Below are positions 1 through 7,659 of a DNA stretch of 50,561 bases, in pieces. The notes below the pieces were generated by a model. That model saw only the letters and a list, made by a program, of their open reading frames with translations, did not search any database and was not told where the DNA came from. Where the stretch lies: contig CANKHA010000019.1 in assembly GCA_947481685.1 (NCBI GenBank), positions 1 through 50,561 on the forward strand, given 5' to 3'. The stretch comes from Bradyrhizobiaceae bacterium (GTDB taxonomy: Bacteria > Pseudomonadota > Alphaproteobacteria > Rhizobiales > Xanthobacteraceae). The translations under genes and the position numbers were made by a program. Position 1 is the stretch's first letter. Every line of letters begins with the position of its first letter.

Positions 1-71
1 CCATGAGACAGTGGGAAAAACGGCTCGATCCGGCGCATCTGCGCCTCAGACAGCAAGAACAAATCAGTCAT
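1..71 (-). CDS. IS5-family transposase, N-terminal fragment cut by window edge
   Basis: The reverse strand from the ATG at 71 gives 23 codons beginning MTDLFLLSEAQMRRIEPFFP, the characteristic opening of IS5-family transposases of the IS427-like group (the N-terminal DUF4096-like region). The reading frame is open to the window edge; the DDE catalytic residues would lie outside. A GGAGG-like ribosome site (GAGGAGG) lies about eight bases upstream. Whether the full transposase is intact cannot be judged. Confidence 0.8.
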   Translation of the reverse strand, partial: MTDLFLLSEAQMRRIEPFFPLSH

Positions 72-144
72 GGCGATGCCTCCTCGCACCGCCATTGAAT
101 CAACCGTTCAAGTGTTCCGCAATAACTTTAATGGGTCCTGAGCC
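1..144 (-). mobile_element. Terminal part of an IS5-family insertion sequence
   Basis: The reverse strand reads GGCTCAGGACCC at 144-133, which resembles the terminal inverted repeat of IS5-family (IS427-like) elements, followed by a short leader and the start of a transposase. The rest of the element lies beyond the left edge, so the second end and target duplication cannot be seen. CTAG spans 144-147, a plausible target for this group. The outer end falls four bases past the stop codon of the next gene, which is undamaged. Family assignment is from recognition of the end and the transposase N-terminus. Confidence 0.75.
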
Positions 145-148
145 TAGT

Positions 149-718
149 TTAGTTGCGCGCGATGATCTCGCGTTCGTCGCGATGGATGGCATCCGTCTTG
201 AAACCGCAGGGACGACGCCAGCGGATCGATGGACGCCGGCCTTTCATCGCCGTATGGCGTCTGCGCCGCGGGGCGGTCCTGCCCAAACGCACATGGCCGA
301 TGCGCGCAAACAGTTCATGCAGGGCGCCGCTGTCGTCGGTCACCAGCAACGGACGCTGCAGCGCATGCGCCCAGGATTGCCACTCGGCTACGACATCGTC
401 GCCGTTGGCGGCATTGTAAAGCTGGATCGATAAACCGGGATCGGGATGTTCGAGCGTGAGGCAGACCGCTTCGGTCTTGCCCTGTGGAACCACCCGCAAC
501 GCCACGCCGAGAAAATCGGCCACCGGCACATTGAGTGCCATGGAGATGCCGCTGACCCGCCGCCGCACCACCACGCGTTCGCGGTGGAGCTCGACATCGC
601 GGGTGCGCTCATCGGCGCCGGCATCGCCGGCCCGAAAGCGCAGAGGAAGGGAAAGTGGGTCGAGCCGCAATGCACGGCTCGACCCAGCGGGTTTCCCGCC
701 GTTTGTTTGACGCCTCAA
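149..718 (-). CDS. DUF6101 family protein
   Basis: Protein of about 189 residues, recognised as the DUF6101 family of Bradyrhizobium and relatives; function unknown. Visible hallmarks are RLDPLSLPLRF near the N-terminus, VELHRERVVVRR, LEHPDPGLSIQLY and a basic C-terminus ending EREIIARN. I prefer the TTG at 718 because GGGGAG lies eight bases before it and family members begin MRRQT at this point. An upstream ATG at 766 would add 16 residues but has no evident ribosome site. No signal peptide or membrane segment is seen. The gene is complete even though an IS5-type element ends four bases beyond its stop codon, so the insertion may have altered only its transcription end. Confidence 0.75.
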   Translation of the reverse strand: MRRQTNGGKPAGSSRALRLDPLSLPLRFRAGDAGADERTRDVELHRERVVVRRRVSGISMALNVPVADFLGVALRVVPQGKTEAVCLTLEHPDPGLSIQLYNAANGDDVVAEWQSWAHALQRPLLVTDDSGALHELFARIGHVRLGRTAPRRRRHTAMKGRRPSIRWRRPCGFKTDAIHRDEREIIARN

Positions 719-926
719 AGCTTCGTCTCCCCGCCGAACTTTTGTGCCCGGTCGTAGGGGCATCATGCGGGAGAACCGTCGGAATCCGCTTAAGAACCTC
801 GGTTAATCAGTGGTGTTTTAGACCCCTTCGTTTGTCATGCTTGCCAAAAGCTTGAATGCGCGCCGCATCGATGACATCTGAAGGAAAGCCGCCTCGCTCC
901 TTAATCCAGCCCCACGGACCCGCCGC

Positions 927-2279
927 ATGTCGTCTTTGCTCGATCAATCCGCATTAACGGACCTCGCCGAACGCCTGATCCGCGAAGCCCGCAAGGCCGG
1001 CGCCGATGCCGCCGATGCGGTCGCCGTGCGCGCGGTGTCGCAATCGGTGGAAATCCGCGATGGAGCGGTGGAGGAATCCGAGCGCTCGGAAAGCGACGAC
1101 ATGGGTCTGCGTGTGTTCGTCGGCAAACGGACGGCGGTGGTCTCCACCAACGACCTGCGCGGCGACAGCGTGAAAGCGCTGGCCGAGCGCGCGGTAGCGA
1201 TGGCGCGGGTTGCGCCGGAGGACCGTTTTACCGGCCTCGCGGATACTGCGCGGCTCGCAAAGAATTTTCCCGACCTCGATCTGGTCGATCCAAACCTTCC
1301 GGAGGTGACGCACCTGGAAAGACTCGCGCGCGAAGCGGAAGCGGCAGGTTTGGAAGTTCAGGGCGTGACCAAATCCGGCGGTGCGTCCGCCTCCGCCGGC
1401 ATCGGCGGCATGGTGCTGGTGACGAGCCACGGTTTCAAAGGCGCTTATCTCGGCTCGCGTTTCGGCATATCGATGACGGCCATTGCCGGCGAAGGCACCG
1501 CGATGGAACGCGATTACGATTACAGCTCGACGCTGCATGCATCCGATCTCGATGCACCGGCGAAGGTCGGAAAGACCGCCGGCGAACGCGCGGTGGAGCG
1601 ACTCAATCCGCTGAAGGCCGCCACCGGCAAAGTCCCGATTGTATTCGATCGGCGTATCGCCGGCTCGCTGGTCGGCAGCTTGTCCAGCGCGATTAATGGT
1701 GCTGCGATCGCGCGCAAGACCAGCTTCCTGATGGAAAAGCTCGGCCAGCAGATCTTTGCCAAAGGCATCCGCATCGTCGACGATCCGTTGCGCAAGCGCG
1801 GCCAGCGCTCGCGGCCTTTCGATGGAGAGGGCGTCGCCGGACAGAAGCTTGCACTGGTAGAAGACGGGGTGGTGAAAACCTGGCTGCTCGACAGCGCGAC
1901 CGCGCGCGAACTCGGTTTCGAAACGACGGGCCACGCATCGCGCGGCGTTTCGTCATCGCCGTCGCCGAGTGCGACCAATCTCTATCTCGAGGCGGGCGCC
2001 ATGACGCCCGACGAACTGATCGCCGACATCGAGCAGGGCTTTTATGTCACCGACCTGATCGGGTCCGGCACCAACATCGTCACGGGCGACTATAGCCGCG
2101 GCGCGTCCGGTTTCTGGATCGAGAAAGGCAAGCGCACCTATCCGGTGAGTGAGGTGACGATCGCGGGCCATCTCACAGAGATCTTCCGCACGCTCACGCC
2201 GGCGAACGATCTCGAATTTCGCTACGGCACCAATGCACCGACGGTGCGCATCGAGGGGTTGACCGTTGCCGGTCGCTAA
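927..2279 (+). CDS. pmbA: TldD/PmbA (TldE) family metalloprotease subunit
   Basis: A 450-residue PmbA/TldE-type protein. In enterobacteria TldD and TldE form a heterodimeric zinc protease that processes modified peptides such as microcin B17 and degrades the CcdA antitoxin; TldE itself lacks the metal ligands. Family features include ESERSESDDMGLRVFVGKR near residue 50, GISMTAIAGEGTAMERDYDY around residue 185 and FYVTDLIGSGTNIVTGDYS near residue 375. The length is normal for PmbA. No HExxxH motif typical of TldD is visible, supporting TldE rather than TldD. It is first in a forward gene run, and its 3' end overlaps the next gene by 14 bases. The ATG is close to the expected family start. Confidence 0.9.
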   Translation: MSSLLDQSALTDLAERLIREARKAGADAADAVAVRAVSQSVEIRDGAVEESERSESDDMGLRVFVGKRTAVVSTNDLRGDSVKALAERAVAMARVAPEDRFTGLADTARLAKNFPDLDLVDPNLPEVTHLERLAREAEAAGLEVQGVTKSGGASASAGIGGMVLVTSHGFKGAYLGSRFGISMTAIAGEGTAMERDYDYSSTLHASDLDAPAKVGKTAGERAVERLNPLKAATGKVPIVFDRRIAGSLVGSLSSAINGAAIARKTSFLMEKLGQQIFAKGIRIVDDPLRKRGQRSRPFDGEGVAGQKLALVEDGVVKTWLLDSATARELGFETTGHASRGVSSSPSPSATNLYLEAGAMTPDELIADIEQGFYVTDLIGSGTNIVTGDYSRGASGFWIEKGKRTYPVSEVTIAGHLTEIFRTLTPANDLEFRYGTNAPTVRIEGLTVAGR

Positions 2280-3072
2280 TTTCGACGACGACCGCGCGCG
2301 TTACGCCGGGCAACTGGTCACGGCTGTGCGCGAAGCCGGACAGCTTGCACTCGGCAAATTCCGCGCCCCGCTGAAAAGCTGGAACAAGGGCGACGACTCG
2401 CCGGTTTCGGAAGCCGACATCGCCGTCAACGAATTCCTGCAGGAACGCCTGCGCGATCCGGACGGCCATATCGGATGGCTGTCGGAAGAAACCGAAGACG
2501 ATCCCGAGCGCATGAAAGCGCGGCGGGTCTGGATCATCGATCCGATCGACGGCACCCGCGCCTATATCGGCGGGCTGCCGGACTGGTCGATCGCCACTGC
2601 ACTGGTGGAAGACGGCCGCCCCATCGTGGCGGCGCTCTATGCACCCGTTGACGACGAGATGTTCGTCGCGGTGGCGGGCAAGGGCGCAACATTGAACGGG
2701 CAACCCATCAGGGTTGGCGACGGTGGACTGGATGGTACGCGCATCGCGGCTCCCCCGGGCTATCTACGGCGGCTGCAGCAGAACGCGCCCGGCATCGCTC
2801 CGCAGCCAAAAATCCACTCGTTGGCGCTGCGCTTTGCGCGTGTCGCCCATGGCGCCATCGAGGCGGCCTTTGCCTCAGGCAACAGCCATGACTGGGACCT
2901 TGCCGGAGCCGACCTTTTGGTGCACGAAGCCGGCGGATTACTGACCACTTTCACTGGCCAATCGCTGACCTACAACAGGCCGGATCCTGTTCATCCGCCG
3001 CTGGTTGCCGCGGGGCCGCAGCGCCACGCCGCGTTGATTGCATTGGTGCAAGAGCACCCAATCTCGCGTTAA
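2266..3072 (+). CDS. Inositol monophosphatase family protein, CysQ-like
   Basis: A 268-residue Mg-dependent phosphatase of the FIG superfamily (inositol monophosphatase, CysQ). The metal-binding signatures are present: EETEDD around residue 75, WIIDPIDGTRAYIGG around residue 90 and a C-terminal WDLAGADLLVHEAGG. The likely substrate is 3'-phosphoadenosine 5'-phosphate or an inositol phosphate; sequence alone does not settle which. The start is a TTG at 2266, inside the end of pmbA, with GAGGGG about eight bases before it; the overlap implies translational coupling. The gene lies directly upstream of DUF4170 and lipid A genes, an order I recognise from other Rhizobiales. Confidence 0.85.
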   Translation: MPVANFDDDRARYAGQLVTAVREAGQLALGKFRAPLKSWNKGDDSPVSEADIAVNEFLQERLRDPDGHIGWLSEETEDDPERMKARRVWIIDPIDGTRAYIGGLPDWSIATALVEDGRPIVAALYAPVDDEMFVAVAGKGATLNGQPIRVGDGGLDGTRIAAPPGYLRRLQQNAPGIAPQPKIHSLALRFARVAHGAIEAAFASGNSHDWDLAGADLLVHEAGGLLTTFTGQSLTYNRPDPVHPPLVAAGPQRHAALIALVQEHPISR

Positions 3073-3107
3073 GATCACTCGCCGGCGACTCATTCCAGGA
3101 TATCGAC

Positions 3108-3353
3108 ATGGCTGAAACACCTGCGGAACAATTGCTTCACCTGGTTCTCGGCGGCGAACTCAAAACCCTCGGCGGCCACGAATTCAAGGATCTCGACAAG
3201 ATCGATATCGTCGGCGTCTATCCGAATTATGCTACCGCCTATACCGCCTGGAAGGCGAAGGCGCAGCAAACCGTCGATAACGCGCATATGCGTTACTTCA
3301 TCGTGCATCTGCACCGGCTGCTGGAGCCGGACGGCAAGCCTCACGCCCCCTAA
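3108..3353 (+). CDS. DUF4170 domain-containing protein
   Basis: An 81-residue soluble protein recognised as DUF4170, with hallmark VYPNYATAYTAWKAKAQQTV and YFIVHLHRLLEP. Its function is unknown. It lies 35 bases after the phosphatase gene and 20 bases before the DUF374 acyltransferase, so it is almost certainly cotranscribed with the lipid A genes. This position is conserved in Rhizobiales as far as I recall, which hints at an accessory role in envelope biogenesis, but nothing in the sequence demonstrates that. No signal peptide or membrane segment. Confidence 0.85.
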   Translation: MAETPAEQLLHLVLGGELKTLGGHEFKDLDKIDIVGVYPNYATAYTAWKAKAQQTVDNAHMRYFIVHLHRLLEPDGKPHAP

Positions 3354-3373
3354 AGTTCTCCGGAGTACAGCGC

Positions 3374-4078
3374 TTGCGTCTATTGCCGAAGCGGGTCACC
3401 ATCGCGCCATGGGCACAGAAGGCGATTGGCATCGCCGCCTGTAATTATCTGCGCCTGGTGTGGAAGACATCCCGGTTCATCTACGAACCGGCGGATCTCT
3501 ATGACCGCGTCCGGCCGGATCTCCCGGTCATTGTCGCGGTCTGGCACGGCCAGCACTTCCTGACGTCGTTCCTCAAGCGCGACGAACATCGCGTCAAGGT
3601 CTTGATCTCGCGCCATCGCGACGGCGAGATCAACGCCATCGTCGCGGAGCGGCTCGGCGCCGAAACCATCCGCGGCTCGGGCGATCACAACCGCGAATTT
3701 CTGCGCAAGGGTGGTGTCGGTGCTTTCAAGGCGATGCTTCATGCGTTACGTGACGGATACAACATCGTGATGACCGCCGACGTGCCGAAGGTGTCGCAAG
3801 TCGCGGGGCTGGGTATCGTCATGCTCGCGCGCGCATCCGGCCGTCCGATCTATCCCACTGCGATCGCAACCAGCCGCCGCATCAAGCTCAACAGCTGGGA
3901 CAGCTCCGCCGTGAACCTTCCGTTCAGCCGCGGCGCCGTCGTCATGGGCGAGCCAATCCGCGTCCCCGCCGATGCGGATGACGCGATGCTTGAGGCAGTA
4001 CGCCTGCACGTCGAGGCGCAACTCAATCTGGTGACCGCGCGGGCCTATTCCATCGCCGACGGAGCCGATCGTGAGTAA
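3374..4078 (+). CDS. DUF374 family lysophospholipid acyltransferase-like protein
   Basis: A 234-residue protein of the DUF374 branch of the LPLAT acyltransferase superfamily. The AVWHGQHFL stretch around residue 55 corresponds to the HX4D-type active-site region, with VLISRHRDGEINA and TADVPKVSQVAGLGIVMLAR further on. Related proteins act in lipid A or phospholipid acylation at the inner membrane; the exact acyl substrate here is unknown. The start is a TTG at 3374 after a GGAGTACAG stretch. It overlaps waaA by eight bases, so the two are translationally coupled, which supports a role in lipopolysaccharide lipid A-Kdo assembly. Confidence 0.85.
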   Translation: MRLLPKRVTIAPWAQKAIGIAACNYLRLVWKTSRFIYEPADLYDRVRPDLPVIVAVWHGQHFLTSFLKRDEHRVKVLISRHRDGEINAIVAERLGAETIRGSGDHNREFLRKGGVGAFKAMLHALRDGYNIVMTADVPKVSQVAGLGIVMLARASGRPIYPTAIATSRRIKLNSWDSSAVNLPFSRGAVVMGEPIRVPADADDAMLEAVRLHVEAQLNLVTARAYSIADGADRE

Positions 4079-5375
4079 CGGCTTGCCAGCAACGCTTCAT
4101 ATTTATCGTGTTCTGATGGCGGCACTGGCGCCGTTGGCGCCGCTGCTTTTGTCCTATCGTCTCAAGCGCGGGAAGGAATACCCGGCACGCCTGCGCGAGC
4201 GTTACGGCGAAACCGCGGTTACACGCCCCAGCGGTCATCTCGTGTGGATCCATGGCGCCAGCGTCGGCGAACTCACAGCCGTCTTGCCGCTGATCAAACA
4301 TATCTGCGGTGAAGGCTTCGCGGTGCTGGTGACAACCGGCACCACGACCTCCGCGAAACTTGCACAGCAGCGCTTGCCACAAGGCGCTATCCACCAATTT
4401 GTGCCGCTCGATGCGCCGGCCTTCGTCAAACGATTTCTCGATCACTGGAAACCCGATCTCGCGATGTTCGTGGAATCCGATCTTTGGCCCAATCTCGTGC
4501 TGGCCAGTTCGGCGCGAGACATTCCCCTGGTGCTGGTCAACGGCCGGCTGTCGCAGCGATCCTTCTCCCGCTGGAAGAAAATTCCGCAAACCATCGGAGC
4601 GGTGTTGAAGCGCCTCGATATGTGCATGGCGCAGTCGCCCGCCGACGCCGAGCGTTTTGAAAAGCTCGGCGGTGCGCGCGTCACAATGACCGGCAATCTG
4701 AAACTGGACGTGCCCGCGCCGCCGGCGGAACCCGCCGAAGTTGAAGCGCTCCGTTCCGCCATCGGCGGACGCCGCGTCATTGCCGCAGCCTCGACCCATC
4801 CAGGCGAAGAAATCGCCATGATGGATGCCCATCAAAGGTTACGCAGGCGTTTCCCGGATTTGCTCACCATTGTCGTTCCGCGCCATCCGCATCGCGGTCC
4901 GGAGATCGCCGAACTGGCAAAAGCGTCTGCGTTGACACCTACGCTGCGTTCGCGCGGCGAGATTTTGGACGCCAGCACGGACATCTATGTTGCCGATACT
5001 CTCGGAGAACTCGGCCTGGTCTATCGCCTGGCTCCGATCGTTTTCATGGGTGGCTCGCTGGTAGAACACGGCGGGCAAAATCCGATTGAACCGGTCAAGC
5101 TCGGTGCCGCCATCCTGCACGGACCCCATATCTGGAATTTCGCGGACATCTATTCCGCGCTCGACAGCGCGCACGGCGCCGAACAGATCGGCGACACGAC
5201 AAAGCTGGCGGCCTCGATCGGAACGCTGCTCACGGACGACGCACAGCGCAAGGCGGTGACGGAAGCGGCGCGCCGTACAGTGGAGCAGCTCGGGGGGGCG
5301 CTGGAACGCACGCTGCAGGCGCTCGAACCCTATTTCATGCAGCTTCGTCTTGGGCGACACTCACGCGATGCGTGA
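4071..5375 (+). CDS. waaA: 3-deoxy-D-manno-octulosonic acid transferase (Kdo transferase)
   Basis: A 434-residue GT30 glycosyltransferase that adds Kdo from CMP-Kdo to lipid IVA on the cytoplasmic face of the inner membrane. An N-terminal hydrophobic segment (about residues 8-28) is the membrane anchor. The HGASVGELTAVLPLI motif near residue 60 contains the catalytic glutamate, and FMGGSLVEHGGQNPIEP near residue 325 is the C-terminal nucleotide-sugar motif. The start is a GTG within the upstream acyltransferase gene. lpxK begins eight bases before its stop. The waaA-lpxK coupling is typical of the order. Confidence 0.93.
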   Translation: MSNGLPATLHIYRVLMAALAPLAPLLLSYRLKRGKEYPARLRERYGETAVTRPSGHLVWIHGASVGELTAVLPLIKHICGEGFAVLVTTGTTTSAKLAQQRLPQGAIHQFVPLDAPAFVKRFLDHWKPDLAMFVESDLWPNLVLASSARDIPLVLVNGRLSQRSFSRWKKIPQTIGAVLKRLDMCMAQSPADAERFEKLGGARVTMTGNLKLDVPAPPAEPAEVEALRSAIGGRRVIAAASTHPGEEIAMMDAHQRLRRRFPDLLTIVVPRHPHRGPEIAELAKASALTPTLRSRGEILDASTDIYVADTLGELGLVYRLAPIVFMGGSLVEHGGQNPIEPVKLGAAILHGPHIWNFADIYSALDSAHGAEQIGDTTKLAASIGTLLTDDAQRKAVTEAARRTVEQLGGALERTLQALEPYFMQLRLGRHSRDA

Positions 5376-6366
5376 CCCTTCCTTCTGGTGGCACCCCGCC
5401 GGCGTTGCAGCAATGGCGCTGGCGCCGATCGCAGCGCTCTACGGCGCCGTTGCGGCGTATCGCATGGAACGGCGCGGCAAGACCGCCGGAGTGCCGCTCA
5501 TTTGCGTCGGCAATCTCACCCTCGGCGGAGCCGGGAAAACACCCACGGCGCTTGCCGTCGGACGCATTCTCATCAACGCCGGACACAAGGTCTTTTTTCT
5601 CAGCCGCGGTTATGGCGGCAGCGCGGCGGGACCCCTGCAGGTGGATGCGGCGCGCCATGGCGCGACCGATGTCGGTGACGAACCGCTGCTGCTCGCACGG
5701 TTTGCGCCGACGATTGTGTCCCGGAATCGCGTGGCAGGCGCGGAGATGGCCTGCGCCCTCGGCGCATCCGTCATCGTCATGGACGACGGTTTTCAGAATC
5801 CGTCACTGACCAAGAATTTTTCGCTGGTGGTCGTCGATGGCACCAGGGGTATCGGCAATGGCCATGTCTTTCCGGCGGGACCGTTGCGCGCCCCCCTCGA
5901 CTCCCAGCTTCACCATGCGCATGCGTTGCTCATCATTGGCACGCCATCCGTGTTCTGCGAAGTCGCTATCGCCGCGGCACGGCAACACGGCATTCCCGTG
6001 CTGCAAGGGTGGTTGAAAGTAGAAGCCGAGACGCTTTCAGCGCTGAAGGGTATTCGCGCCCTGGCCTTCGCGGGCATCGGCAATCCGGAAAAATTTTATG
6101 CGACTGTGGCCGAGGCCGGGATCGTCGCTCCGGTCACCCAGTCCTTCCCCGATCATCATCGCTATACCCGCGCGGAAGCGGAAGCATTGGTGGCGCGCGC
6201 AGCGCGCGACAACCTGGTGCTGCTCACAACCGAGAAGGATCTCGTGCGCCTGGCACGCGATCCCAATACCGCGGCTTTGGCAAAAGCCGCACGCGCATTG
6301 CCGGTGACCATGCAACTCGACGATGAGGATGCTTTGCGTCAGTTGCTGGCGCGGGCGATGGCCTAG
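5368..6366 (+). CDS. lpxK: Tetraacyldisaccharide 4'-kinase
   Basis: A 332-residue LpxK, which phosphorylates the 4' position of the lipid A disaccharide precursor at the inner membrane. An N-terminal hydrophobic helix is followed by the P-loop-type GNLTLGGAGKTPTALAV around residues 50-65 and the DDGFQNPSL motif near 140. The upstream TTG at 5350 would add six residues; the ATG at 5368 gives the usual start MRDPSFWW and overlaps the waaA stop by eight bases. A REP-like palindrome begins two bases after the TAG stop. Confidence 0.92.
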   Translation: MRDPSFWWHPAGVAAMALAPIAALYGAVAAYRMERRGKTAGVPLICVGNLTLGGAGKTPTALAVGRILINAGHKVFFLSRGYGGSAAGPLQVDAARHGATDVGDEPLLLARFAPTIVSRNRVAGAEMACALGASVIVMDDGFQNPSLTKNFSLVVVDGTRGIGNGHVFPAGPLRAPLDSQLHHAHALLIIGTPSVFCEVAIAAARQHGIPVLQGWLKVEAETLSALKGIRALAFAGIGNPEKFYATVAEAGIVAPVTQSFPDHHRYTRAEAEALVARAARDNLVLLTTEKDLVRLARDPNTAALAKAARALPVTMQLDDEDALRQLLARAMA

Positions 6367-6367
6367 A

Positions 6368-6411
6368 GCGCAATCCGGCGAAGTGGGAACCGGTTCGCCG
6401 CAAGATTGCGC
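6368..6411 (+). repeat. REP-like palindrome, copy 1
   Basis: Imperfect palindrome with outer arms GCGCAATC and GATTGCGC and inner arms CGGCGAA and TTCGCCG around AACCGG. It starts two bases after the lpxK stop. It is nearly identical to the copy at 17969, including the following GACAAACTAA. Confidence 0.85.
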
Positions 6412-6425
6412 GACAAACTAACGAA

Positions 6426-6454
6426 CCTAGAGTCTGATCGAATCAGACTCTAGG
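6426..6454 (+). repeat. Perfect 13-bp inverted repeat over the DUF2093 stop codon
   Basis: Arms CCTAGAGTCTGAT (6426-6438) and ATCAGACTCTAGG (6442-6454) are separated by three bases. The reverse-strand TAG stop of the DUF2093 gene (6452-6450) lies inside the right arm. It could act as a transcript-end hairpin, though no T run follows in either direction. A half copy (TAGAGCCT) follows the equivalent palindrome near 18030. Confidence 0.8.
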
Positions 6455-6674
6455 CCTCGCTCTTGGGGCTGTGCCGCTGCATCACCGCTTCCGGCGTGGC
6501 ATAGGCTTCCTGCAGATCCACGCTCCAGTATTTCAGCTCTTCGAGCGGGATCGGCACACCAGTCACGGCGCAACGGACAAAGGCGCCCGGCCTGACGACG
6601 CGGAAGTCGCCGTCGAGATAGGTCAGTTCCGCCTCGCCGCCTTTGGGCGAAAGTCCGCCATTCCGGTTCAGCAC
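6450..6674 (-). CDS. DUF2093 domain-containing protein
   Basis: A 74-residue protein recognised as DUF2093, with LTYLDGDFRVVRPGAFVRCA, VTGVPIPLEELKYWSVDLQ and YATPEAVMQRH. Function unknown; soluble, no signal. The start is a GTG at 6674 with GGAG seven bases upstream. It is convergent with lpxK and the two 3' ends are separated by two different palindromes. It is a common single-copy small gene in Alphaproteobacteria. Confidence 0.85.
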   Translation of the reverse strand: MLNRNGGLSPKGGEAELTYLDGDFRVVRPGAFVRCAVTGVPIPLEELKYWSVDLQEAYATPEAVMQRHSPKSEA

Positions 6675-6821
6675 ATCCCATCTCCATCCGGCACGATTGC
6701 CGCGCCCTGTTCCGCCAAGATAATGCTTCGCTGCGCTTCGCGAAACCCACCTTGGGCAGAGCCTGTCATTCGCCCGGAGTGGATGCTAATTTCGCCGCGA
6801 TCATGTCCGCCAATACCCGTC

Positions 6822-7649
6822 ATGCGCTACAGAACCGCCGTTTTCGCCTTATGTACCGCGCTCTTGTCCGCGGCATCGACCAATGCTGCCGACAGGATGG
6901 AGATCAAGGACGGCGACCTGGCCCTGAAGGCAATGCTCTACCGACCCACCGGAGACGGCCCCTTCCCCGCGGTGGTAGCCCTGCATGGCTGCAGCGGCCT
7001 TTGGACGCCCTCCGGCAAGATGTCGCCCCGCTTCAACGACTGGGGCGAGCGGCTTCTCGCCAAAGGCTTCGCGGTGATCTTCCCCGACAGCTTCGGCTCG
7101 CGCAACCTGGGCTCGCAATGCACGAATCCAAAACGCACCGTTCGCGTCTCGCGCGAGCGCGTGGCGGATGCCAATGCGGCACGGCGCTGGCTGCAGGACC
7201 AGCCGTGGGTGACCACCAACCGGGTCTCGTTGATCGGATGGTCCAACGGCGCGGTGGCCGCGCTCTGGACGGTTCGGGACAAGGGCGTGACGCAATCGCC
7301 GAACGACGAATTCCGCGCCGCCGTGGCGCTCTATCCGGGATGCCGGGAATTGCGCGATGCGGCCTGGAGCGCGCGCGTGCCAACATTGCTGCTGGTTGGC
7401 GGAGCAGACGACTGGACCGCGGCGGCGCCCTGTCAGGACATGGTCGACGATGCGCGCGGGCGCAGCGCTCTCGCGACCATCGTCACCTATCCTGGCGCCT
7501 ACCACGATTTCGACCGTCCGAATTTTCCTGTCCGCCAGCGCAAGGGCCTCGCCTTCACGGCGAACAACAACGGCATCGCGCATCTCGGCACCAACGAACC
7601 CGCCCGCACGGACGCATTGAAGCGCGTTCCGGAATGGCTCGCGCGATAG
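6822..7649 (+). CDS. Secreted dienelactone hydrolase family protein
   Basis: A 275-residue alpha/beta hydrolase. An N-terminal signal peptide (about residues 1-23, ending SAASTNAA) predicts export to the periplasm. The nucleophile elbow is GWSNG near residue 142, with an acid in GGADDW near 195 and the histidine in PGAYHDF near 227, giving a complete Ser-Asp-His-type triad by position. The substrate is not predictable. The frame is open far upstream, but the ATG at 6822 gives the signal peptide and lies after the DUF2093 gene. It stands ten bases before the FAD monooxygenase gene, suggesting cotranscription. Confidence 0.8.
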   Translation: MRYRTAVFALCTALLSAASTNAADRMEIKDGDLALKAMLYRPTGDGPFPAVVALHGCSGLWTPSGKMSPRFNDWGERLLAKGFAVIFPDSFGSRNLGSQCTNPKRTVRVSRERVADANAARRWLQDQPWVTTNRVSLIGWSNGAVAALWTVRDKGVTQSPNDEFRAAVALYPGCRELRDAAWSARVPTLLLVGGADDWTAAAPCQDMVDDARGRSALATIVTYPGAYHDFDRPNFPVRQRKGLAFTANNNGIAHLGTNEPARTDALKRVPEWLAR

Positions 7650-7659
7650 AAATCCGGAA

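Noticed and set aside
12-433. Forward open frame of 140 codons across the IS end
   Set aside because: It crosses the IS boundary and lies opposite DUF6101; no ribosome site or family resemblance.
954-1934. 326-codon reverse open frame opposite pmbA
   Set aside because: Composition is typical of antisense frames in GC-rich genes, and pmbA on the forward strand is clearly recognised.
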